Positions 43,957 to 50,981 of a stretch of 64,000 nt of DNA are shown here, in pieces. Under the pieces are notes generated by a model, which was not told the origin of the DNA, did no database searches, and worked only from the letters and a program-made list of their open reading frames with translations. The position numbers and the translations under genes were made by a program. Every line of letters starts with the position of its first letter. The first letter of the stretch is position 1. Origin of the DNA: DASQBT01 sp963782495 (lineage in GTDB: Bacteria; Pseudomonadota; Gammaproteobacteria; Burkholderiales; Thiobacillaceae); contig CAWAJU010000008.1 in assembly GCA_963782495.1 (NCBI GenBank), positions 248,001 through 312,000 of the forward strand, read 5' to 3'.

Positions 43957-45069
43957 TCAATGCTCCAGCAAAATACGCAACATCCGGCGCAAGGGTTCGG
44001 CGGCGCCCCACAGGAGTTGGTCGCCAACCGTAAACGCGGACAGGTAGTCGCTCCCCATGGCCAGCTTGCGGAACCGTCCAACCGGCACGCTCAGGGTCCC
44101 GGTGACGGCTGCCGGAGTCAGATTGTGCATGGACATCTCGCGCTCGTTGGGTATCACCTTGACCCAATCATTATGCGTCGCGCACAGTGCTTCCACTTCA
44201 GCGACGGGCACGTCCTTCCTGAGTTTGATGGTCAGCGCCTGGGAATGGCAACGCATTGCGCCTACCCGAACGCAAAGTCCGTCGATGGGGATCGGCACTG
44301 CACTCTTGCCCAGGATCTTGTTGGTTTCCGCCATCCCCTTCCACTCTTCCTTGGATTGGCCATTGCCCAAATCCTTGTCGATCCACGGAATAAGCGATCC
44401 GGCCAGCGGCACACCGAAATTTGTGTCGGGAAAAGCCCCATCCCGCAGCGTGCCGGCCACTTCGCGGTCGATGTCGAGGATGGCCGACGCAGGATCGTCC
44501 AGCAGAACCTTGGAGACCCGGTGCAACTCCCCCATCTGCGTCAGCAATTCACGCATGTTCTGCGCGCCGGCGCCGGACGCAGCCTGGTAAGTCATGGCGG
44601 TGATCCATTCCACCAGATCGGCTTTGAACAGTCCGCCCAAAGCCATCAGCATGAGTGACACGGTGCAGTTGCCGCCTATGAAGTCCCTGCCCCCCTTCGC
44701 CAGCGCATCCTGAATCACCTGCCTGTTCACCGGGTCGAGGATGATGATCGAATCCTTTTCCATCCGCAGCGTCGATGCGGCATCGATCCAGTAGCCTTTC
44801 CAGCCGGCCTGCCGGAGCTTGGGATAGATCTCGGTGGTGTAGTCCCCCCCTTGGCAGGAAATGATCGCGTCCATCTGCTTTAGCGCATCAATGGACCGGG
44901 CGTCTTTCAGCGGCGGCACTTCCTTGCCAATGTCCGGGCCCTTGCCGCCGACACTTGAAGTGGTGAAGAACACCGGATCGACGAGATTGAAGTCCCTCTC
45001 TTCCTTCATCCGTCCCATCAGCACGGAGCCCACCATGCCGCGCCAGCCGATCAAACCTACTTTCATCAT
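43957..45069 (-). CDS. asd: Aspartate-semialdehyde dehydrogenase
   Basis: 370 residues, proteobacterial type. The NADP loop is GWRGMVGSVLMGRM and the catalytic Cys is in FIGGNCTVSLML near residue 135; the His general base is in VRVGAMRCHSQALT. It makes aspartate semialdehyde for lysine/DAP, threonine and methionine. Two consecutive ATGs (45069 and 45066) are possible starts. The 134-nt gap to fimV shows nothing I can name. Confidence 0.96.
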   Translation of the reverse strand: MMKVGLIGWRGMVGSVLMGRMKEERDFNLVDPVFFTTSSVGGKGPDIGKEVPPLKDARSIDALKQMDAIISCQGGDYTTEIYPKLRQAGWKGYWIDAASTLRMEKDSIIILDPVNRQVIQDALAKGGRDFIGGNCTVSLMLMALGGLFKADLVEWITAMTYQAASGAGAQNMRELLTQMGELHRVSKVLLDDPASAILDIDREVAGTLRDGAFPDTNFGVPLAGSLIPWIDKDLGNGQSKEEWKGMAETNKILGKSAVPIPIDGLCVRVGAMRCHSQALTIKLRKDVPVAEVEALCATHNDWVKVIPNEREMSMHNLTPAAVTGTLSVPVGRFRKLAMGSDYLSAFTVGDQLLWGAAEPLRRMLRILLEH

Positions 45070-45100
45070 TTCATCTTCTCCTGAGTATAGGGATCAGGAT

Positions 45101-45189
45101 TCGGGATTCAGAGGTCAGGGGATGTGCGGCCTGAAGGCCGCCTTCTTTAGCCCTGCTCCCTACCCTGACTCCTGACCCCTGAATTCCGA
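45101..45189. repeat. Nested inverted-repeat element between leuB and asd
   Basis: Outer arms 45101-45119 and 45171-45189 are inverted repeats matching at 17 of 19 positions. Inside lies a perfect 6-bp hairpin gcggcc-tgaa-ggccgc (45126-45141). There is no T tract on the - strand, so it is not an ordinary terminator for leuB. It may be a REP/MITE-like element or an RNA-processing site. Confidence 0.7.
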
Positions 45190-45191
45190 CC

Positions 45192-46256
45192 TTAGCCCAA
45201 AGCCGCGACCACCGCGTCGCCCATTTCACTGCAGGACACCTTGTTCGCGCCTTCAGTCCAGATATCGCCGGTGCGATAGCCTTGGGCGATCACCTTCTTC
45301 ACCGCGCCCTCGATCCGGTCCGCCGTCGCCACGTCATTGAGGGTGTAACGAAACATCATGCCCACCGACAAGATCGTCGCCAACGGGTTGGCCAGATCCC
45401 TGCCCGCGATATCCGGTGCCGAGCCATGGATGGGTTCATACATGCCCTTGTTATTCTCATCCAGCGAGGCCGATGGCAGCATCCCGATGGAGCCGGACAG
45501 CATCGAGGCCTCATCCGACAGAATGTCACCAAAAATATTGCCGGTGACGATCACATCGAATTGTTTCGGATCGCGCACCAGCTGCATGGCGGCATTGTCG
45601 ACGTACATGTGGGAGAGCGCCACATCGGGGTATTGCTTGCCGACCTCGATCACCATTTCCTTCCATAGTTCGGAACATTCCAGCACATTGGCCTTGTCCA
45701 CCGAGCACAGTTTCCTGCCGCGCTTCATGGCGATCTTAAACGCCACATGCGCCACGCGCCGCACTTCGGACTCGGCGTACAACATGGTGTTGAAACCGAC
45801 GCGCTCTCCATTTCGCATCTCAATGCCGCGCGGCTGGCCGAAATACACATCGCCGGTCAGTTCGCGCACGATCATGATGTCCATCCCGGACACCACCTCC
45901 GGCTTGAGGCTGGAAGCCGACGCCAGCTCGGGATACAGCATCGCGGGACGAAGATTGGCAAACAGATTGAGTTCCTTGCGGATGCGCAGCAGGCCTCGCT
46001 CCGGGCGCAGGGCCCGATCGAGTGCGTCATACTGGGGCCCGCCGACCGCGCCAAGCAGCACCGCATCGGCCTCCCGCGCGAGCTTGAGCGTCGCTTCCGG
46101 CAGCGGATCACCGGCCGCGTCGAAGCCAGCGCCGCCGATGGGCGCTGGTTCCGTTTCTATGTGGAGCCCGTCGCGGGATAGCGCGTCCAACACCTTGGTC
46201 GCTTGAGCCACAATTTCCGGACCGATGCCATCCCCTGGCAATACTGCAATCTTCAT
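45192..46256 (-). CDS. leuB: 3-isopropylmalate dehydrogenase
   Basis: 354 residues. MKIAVLPGDGIGPEIVAQA, the substrate-arginine region RPERGLLRIRKEL, and NIFGDILSDEASML are LeuB signatures. It oxidatively decarboxylates 3-isopropylmalate in leucine synthesis. The 81-nt gap to leuD shows no gene. Confidence 0.97.
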   Translation of the reverse strand: MKIAVLPGDGIGPEIVAQATKVLDALSRDGLHIETEPAPIGGAGFDAAGDPLPEATLKLAREADAVLLGAVGGPQYDALDRALRPERGLLRIRKELNLFANLRPAMLYPELASASSLKPEVVSGMDIMIVRELTGDVYFGQPRGIEMRNGERVGFNTMLYAESEVRRVAHVAFKIAMKRGRKLCSVDKANVLECSELWKEMVIEVGKQYPDVALSHMYVDNAAMQLVRDPKQFDVIVTGNIFGDILSDEASMLSGSIGMLPSASLDENNKGMYEPIHGSAPDIAGRDLANPLATILSVGMMFRYTLNDVATADRIEGAVKKVIAQGYRTGDIWTEGANKVSCSEMGDAVVAALG

Positions 46257-46337
46257 TTCAACTCCGTGAGGTGCAAGAGGTGAAGAGTGGGGCGAGCAAA
46301 GTCCAGCTCCGCACCCCTGACTCCAAACACCTCGCCG

Positions 46338-46976
46338 TCAAGCAAACAGCCACGGCGCCTCAAGCTTGCGTCGTTCTTCGTAGGCCTTGATCCTGTCGCT
46401 CTGCAGCAGCGTCAGTCCGATGTCGTCCAGACCGTTCAGCAACCGGTGCTTGCGCCCTTCATCCACGCCGAAGCTGAGGGTTTCACCGGTAGGCGTAATC
46501 ACCGTCTGCCGGTCCAGGTCGACCGTCAGGGCATAGCCATCATGCGCTTCGCATTCCCTGAACAGGCGGTCGACCGTGGCGGAGTCCAGCGCAATGGGCA
46601 GGAGCCCGTTCTTGAAACAATTATTGAAGAAGATGTCGGCAAAGCTGGGCGCGATGATGACGCGAAAGCCGTAGTCTTCCAACGCCCAGGGCGCATGCTC
46701 GCGGCTCGACCCGCAACCGAAATTTTCGCGCGCCAGCAGCACCGAGGCATCCTGGTAGCGCGGCCGGTTCAGCACAAAATCCGGATTGAGCGGGCGATCG
46801 TGATTCGACTTGCCTGGTTCGCCCACGTCCAGATATCGCCATTCATCAAACAGGTTGGGGCCGAAGCCCGAGCGCTTGATTGATTTCAGGAACTGCTTCG
46901 GGATGATGGCGTCCGTGTCCACGTTGGCGCGATCCAGCGGCACCACCAGGCCCGTATGACGGGTGAATGCCTTCAT
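46338..46976 (-). CDS. leuD: 3-isopropylmalate dehydratase small subunit
   Basis: 212 residues with NVDTDAIIPKQFLKSI near the N-terminus and the NFGCGSSREHAPWAL swivelling-domain motif. It works with LeuC to isomerise 2- to 3-isopropylmalate. It begins 1 nt after the stop of the entericidin-like gene. Confidence 0.96.
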   Translation of the reverse strand: MKAFTRHTGLVVPLDRANVDTDAIIPKQFLKSIKRSGFGPNLFDEWRYLDVGEPGKSNHDRPLNPDFVLNRPRYQDASVLLARENFGCGSSREHAPWALEDYGFRVIIAPSFADIFFNNCFKNGLLPIALDSATVDRLFRECEAHDGYALTVDLDRQTVITPTGETLSFGVDEGRKHRLLNGLDDIGLTLLQSDRIKAYEERRKLEAPWLFA

Positions 46977-47105
46977 TTATCTGCTGCCGGCGTTCTTCAC
47001 CGCCGTGCCCGCGTTTTCGATATCCTGACCCATGCCACGCACGGTATTGCAGGCCGCAAGGTTTACAAGCCCGACCAGGGCCAAAATGATTGTCAACACG
47101 CGCAT
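46977..47105 (-). CDS. Entericidin A/B-like small lipoprotein
   Basis: A 42-residue lipoprotein. It has a short hydrophobic signal with lipobox LAAC (Cys19), then NTVRGMGQDIENAGTAVKNA, the standard entericidin core. A strong GGAGAAG ribosome site precedes the ATG at 47105. Entericidins are tiny cell-envelope lipoproteins first described as an antidote/toxin pair in E. coli; only one member is here. It is nested between leuC and leuD, a position often seen in betaproteobacteria, and overlaps the upstream small gene by 13 nt. Confidence 0.9.
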   Translation of the reverse strand: MRVLTIILALVGLVNLAACNTVRGMGQDIENAGTAVKNAGSR

Positions 47106-47320
47106 GTACTTCTCCTGTTCAATTGCACGGGGGGACAAGGCACGTCCCCATAACTACAAAAAACACAACAGTCGCCCAGCTTGGGCTCGAGCAATGTCCC
47201 GCAGGCCGGACATTCAAGAACCACCTGGCAGGCATCAAGCGGCATGTCACACTGTGTCGCGGTCCCGCATTGCGGACAGGTCAGCATCGACTGCAAAGCC
47301 GGACTAAAATGTTCTGACAT
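47093..47320 (-). CDS. GDCCVxC-domain small cysteine-rich protein
   Basis: 75 residues from the ATG at 47320, or 64 from the ATG at 47287. Two zinc-ribbon-like pairs (CPQCG and CPACG) are followed by GDCCVFCSYGDVPCPP, the hallmark of GDCCVxC proteins, some of which are selenoproteins. Here all positions are TGT cysteine codons. Function is unknown; metal or redox chemistry is likely. It overlaps the leuC 3' end by 17 nt and the entericidin start by 13 nt. Confidence 0.87.
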   Translation of the reverse strand: MSEHFSPALQSMLTCPQCGTATQCDMPLDACQVVLECPACGTLLEPKLGDCCVFCSYGDVPCPPVQLNRRSTCAC

Positions 47321-48707
47321 CGACAAAATGACCGGCAATGCCGGCCGCAGCGGCCATGGCGGGGCTGACCAGATGGGTGCGACCACCTGTCCCCTGTCGA
47401 CCTTCGAAATTGCGGTTGGAGGTCGATGCACAGCGCTCGCCCGGCTCCAGACGGTCGGCATTCATCGCCAGACACATGGAACATCCCGGGTCGCGCCATT
47501 CGAATCCCGCCTGGATGAACACCTGATCCAAGCCTTCCTCTTCAGCCTGCTTTTTCACCAGGCCCGAGCCTGGCACCACCATGGCGAGTTTTACGCTGGA
47601 CGCTTTCTGTTTTCCTTTGACCACGGCCGCAGCCTCACGCAGGTCCTCGATGCGCGAATTGGTGCAGGAACCGATAAATACCTTGTCGATGTAGATCCGG
47701 GAAATGGGTGTATTGGGCTCCAGCCCCATGTATTTCAGCGCCCGTTCCCAGTCGTTCTTCTTCACGTCGCTCGGTGCATGGGCCGGATCCGGCACCGTGC
47801 CATCGATGCTGACCACCATCTCGGGCGACGTTCCCCAAGTGACTTGGGGCTTGATATTGGCTGCGTCCAGCACCACCTCTGCATCGAACTGCGCGTCGGG
47901 ATCGGATACCAACGTCTTCCAGTATTCCACGGCCTGGGTCCACAACTCGTCCCTGGGCGCAAACGGCCGGCCGTGCACGTAGTCGATGGTTTTTTCGTCC
48001 ACCGCCACCATGCCGGCACGCGCGCCGGCCTCGATCGCCATGTTGCACAAGGTCATGCGACCTTCCATCGACAGGCCGAGGATCGCCGAGCCGGCAAATT
48101 CCAGCGCGTAGCCCGTGCCGCCCGCCGTGCCGATTTCGCCAATGATGGCGAGCGCCACGTCCTTGGCCGTCACGCTCAAGCCCAATGCGCCTTCCACGCA
48201 TATGCGCATGGCCCGGGATTTCTTCTGCACCAGACACTGGGTAGCCAGAACATGCTCGACTTCAGAGGTGCCGATGCCGTGCGCGAGCGCGCCGAACGCG
48301 CCATGGGTCGAAGTGTGCGAATCGCCGCACACCACCGTCATGCCGGGCAGGGTCAGCCCCTCTTCCGGGCCGATCACATGCACGATGCCCTGGCGGATGT
48401 CGTTCATTTTGAATTCGATGATGCCGTACTCGGCGCAGTTGGCATCCAGGGTTTCAACCTGGAGGCGCGAAACCGGATCGGCGATGCCGAGCGCGCGATC
48501 CGTCGTCGGCACATTGTGATCCGGCACCGCAACCGAGGTGGCCGCCCGCCAAGGCCTGCGCCCGGCCAGCTTAAGACCCTCGAAGGCCTGCGGGCTGGTG
48601 ACTTCGTGCACCAGATGGCGGTCGATATATAGCAGCGCGGTGCCGTCCGCTTCGGTGTGCACCACGTGGGTATCCCAGAGTTTGTCGTAGAGGGTACGGC
48701 CGGCCAT
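47304..48707 (-). CDS. leuC: 3-isopropylmalate dehydratase large subunit
   Basis: 467 residues, aconitase family. Cluster-ligand cysteines are in FIGSCTNSRIEDL and CSMCLAMNADRL, and VCGDSHTSTHGAFGALAHG is a further signature. It carries the [4Fe-4S] cluster of isopropylmalate isomerase. It is the first gene of the leucine block (leuC, two small genes, leuD, leuB). The 67-nt gap upstream has no clear signal. Confidence 0.97.
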   Translation of the reverse strand: MAGRTLYDKLWDTHVVHTEADGTALLYIDRHLVHEVTSPQAFEGLKLAGRRPWRAATSVAVPDHNVPTTDRALGIADPVSRLQVETLDANCAEYGIIEFKMNDIRQGIVHVIGPEEGLTLPGMTVVCGDSHTSTHGAFGALAHGIGTSEVEHVLATQCLVQKKSRAMRICVEGALGLSVTAKDVALAIIGEIGTAGGTGYALEFAGSAILGLSMEGRMTLCNMAIEAGARAGMVAVDEKTIDYVHGRPFAPRDELWTQAVEYWKTLVSDPDAQFDAEVVLDAANIKPQVTWGTSPEMVVSIDGTVPDPAHAPSDVKKNDWERALKYMGLEPNTPISRIYIDKVFIGSCTNSRIEDLREAAAVVKGKQKASSVKLAMVVPGSGLVKKQAEEEGLDQVFIQAGFEWRDPGCSMCLAMNADRLEPGERCASTSNRNFEGRQGTGGRTHLVSPAMAAAAGIAGHFVDVRTF

Positions 48708-48774
48708 GAAGCTTGCCTAAGCTGCGGATAAGACAGGCATTATACCTTCTCAGACCATCCTGAAGCACCTCAGT

Positions 48775-49920
48775 TCAAGCCGTTGGCCGAGCGCTTTTCC
48801 ACGCCACCAGCACAAACGCCAATCCAGCACAGACCGCCGCGATGCTGAAGGTGGCCTGAGGGCCCAGGCTATCCCAGGCGGCACCCGAATAAAGTCCGCC
48901 CAAGGTTCCGCCTGCCCCAAACGCCATGCTGTTGTACAAGCCCTGGCCGCGAGTCTGATGGCGGCCGCGGAAATGCCGGTGTATCAAGGCGACCGCCGCG
49001 GAATGATAGGCACCGAAGGTCGCCGCGTGCAGGGTTTGGGCAAACAAGACCGCCGGCAGGCTGTCCACCGCCCAGGCGATCAGCAAGAAGCGCAGCACGG
49101 CAATGGCGAAGGTTGCCAGCAGGATGTTCTCCAGGCGCAGGCCTCGCGTAATGTTCGGCATCCACAGAAACACGCCGATTTCGCACAACACGCCCAGCGC
49201 CCACAACCAGCCCACGGTGGACTTGGCGTAACCGTGATCGACGAGGTAAATGGAGTAGAAGGTGTAATACGGGCCGTGTGCCGCCGCCATCAGAAAACAG
49301 GCCACCAGCAGGGACCAGACTTCCGGCCGGCGGACGATTTCCCATACCCGCAGATGATCGGTGGCGTGAACCTCGATGGCGGCTTCGGGTATTCGTCGCG
49401 CAAACAGCACGATGCCGGCGATGAATCCCAACACCGCCCAGGGCAGATCCGCCACCGGCCGGTAATCGAACCAATAGCCCAGCCCCAGCACCACCATGAT
49501 AAAACCGATCGATCCCCACAAGCGTATCCTGCCGTAATGCTGGGTGTTGTCCTTCAGGTGCGAAAGCGTGGTGGCCTCCACCAGCGGCAGCGAGGCGCTC
49601 CAGAAGAAACTCATGCCCGCCATCACCACGAACAGCCACCAAAACGATACGCCGAAGAACACCCCGATATAGCAAAGCAGGCTGCCCAGCGCCGCCAATT
49701 GCACAATCGCCACGCGCTTGCCGGTGCGATCGGCAATATGTCCCCAGATGTTCGGCGCAAAGATGCGCATCACCTGCAGCAGCGACATCAGCACGCCGAT
49801 CTGGAACGCGTTGAACGCCAATGACTTGAGATACAGCCCCCAGAAGGGCGCCATGGCGCCGACAAAAGCAAAATAGAAGAAGTAGAAACCGGACAGGCGC
49901 CAATAGGGGACATCGTTCAT
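48775..49920 (-). CDS. MFS transporter, HcaT-like
   Basis: 381 residues and about twelve membrane helices. PYWRLSGFYFFYFAFVGAMAP at the N-terminus and HIADRTGKRVAIVQL between helices 2 and 3 place it in the nucleoside/phenylpropionate permease (HcaT-like) branch. Substrate unknown. The ATG at 49920 is preferred to the TTG at 49929. It is transcribed divergently from the cation exchanger, with a 44-nt gap. Confidence 0.85.
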   Translation of the reverse strand: MNDVPYWRLSGFYFFYFAFVGAMAPFWGLYLKSLAFNAFQIGVLMSLLQVMRIFAPNIWGHIADRTGKRVAIVQLAALGSLLCYIGVFFGVSFWWLFVVMAGMSFFWSASLPLVEATTLSHLKDNTQHYGRIRLWGSIGFIMVVLGLGYWFDYRPVADLPWAVLGFIAGIVLFARRIPEAAIEVHATDHLRVWEIVRRPEVWSLLVACFLMAAAHGPYYTFYSIYLVDHGYAKSTVGWLWALGVLCEIGVFLWMPNITRGLRLENILLATFAIAVLRFLLIAWAVDSLPAVLFAQTLHAATFGAYHSAAVALIHRHFRGRHQTRGQGLYNSMAFGAGGTLGGLYSGAAWDSLGPQATFSIAAVCAGLAFVLVAWKSARPTA

Positions 49921-49964
49921 GGCGATCAATTATCCTGAATAACCATGAATGCATTGAGCTTGGC

Positions 49965-50981
49965 ATGCAAAATATCTACACCATCTGGCTCTCGCTGCTA
50001 ATTTGTCTTGCCATCATCGGGGTGGCCGGTGCCAGCCTCTCGCGCCAGGGAGACGTCATCGCCGCCAAGAGCGGAATGAGCCGAAGTTGGGTGGGCCTCA
50101 TACTACTCGCTACCGTAACCTCGCTGCCTGAACTTGCAACCGGAATTTCCGCCGTCACCGTCGCCAGGCTGCCGGATATCGCGGTCGGCGAAGTGATGGG
50201 AAGCTGCGTGTTCAACTTGCTGATCGTCGTGGTGCTGGATCTTCTCTACCGCAAGGAATCCGTGTATACCAGCGCGCACCAGGGGAACGTTCTGTCTGCG
50301 GCGTATGGCATCGTCTTGATCGGATTCGCCGGCTTCAATCTGCTGCTGTCCCGTGGCGAAATGCTTCCCTCCGTGGGTCATGTCGGCCTGTACAGTCCCC
50401 TTATCCTCGCCATCTACCTGTTCGCCATGCGTTCGCTTTACCGTTACGAGCGGGCGAACGTCAGGGAATATGTGGAAGCGCGGACAGAAGGGTATGCGCA
50501 GGCAAACCTCGGCAAGGCGATACGAGTCTATGTCATGGCCGCCATCGCCGTGATTGCGACCGGCATGTGGCTGCCCTATATTGCAGGCGCGCTGGCCGCC
50601 GAGATGCATTGGGAACAGAGCTTCGTCGGCACGCTTTTTGTCGCCGCCATCACCTCGGCACCGGAGGTCGTCATCACACTTGCCGCATTGCGCATCGGCG
50701 CAGTTGACCTGGCCATCGGCAACCTGTTTGGCAGCAATCTGTTCAACATCGCCACGCTTGCCATCGACGATCTGGTCTATCTGCCCGGGCCGTTGTTCGC
50801 CCACGTATCCATCGTGCATGCCGCTTCGGCCTTCTCCGCGATGATGATGAGCGGATTGGCCGTGGTCGGCCTCCTGCTTCACCCGAGGTCCCGCATCCTT
50901 CGCACGGTCAGCTGGGTGAGCGCGCTGCTGCTTGTCATCTATTTGTTGAATTCCTTGATGCTCTATCTGTATGGCCACTGA
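49965..50981 (+). CDS. Calcium/cation antiporter (NCX/CaCA family)
   Basis: 338 residues, polytopic. Two alpha-repeats are clear: TSLPELATGISAV with GEVMGSCVFNLLIV, and TSAPEVVITLAALRI with GNLFGSNLFNIATLA. Acidic residues in each (PEL, PEV) form the cation site. It probably exports Ca2+ in exchange for Na+ or H+. It overlaps the P-type ATPase gene by 11 nt, so the two form a cation-efflux pair. Confidence 0.9.
   Translation: MQNIYTIWLSLLICLAIIGVAGASLSRQGDVIAAKSGMSRSWVGLILLATVTSLPELATGISAVTVARLPDIAVGEVMGSCVFNLLIVVVLDLLYRKESVYTSAHQGNVLSAAYGIVLIGFAGFNLLLSRGEMLPSVGHVGLYSPLILAIYLFAMRSLYRYERANVREYVEARTEGYAQANLGKAIRVYVMAAIAVIATGMWLPYIAGALAAEMHWEQSFVGTLFVAAITSAPEVVITLAALRIGAVDLAIGNLFGSNLFNIATLAIDDLVYLPGPLFAHVSIVHAASAFSAMMMSGLAVVGLLLHPRSRILRTVSWVSALLLVIYLLNSLMLYLYGH

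Noticed and set aside
45126..45148. gcggcc-tgaa-ggccgc as leuB terminator
   Set aside because: The T-rich side follows on the + strand, while leuB and asd are transcribed from the - strand.
47140..47170. Selenocysteine codon in the GDCCVxC gene
   Set aside because: All three cysteine positions are plain TGT codons with no in-frame TGA before the end.
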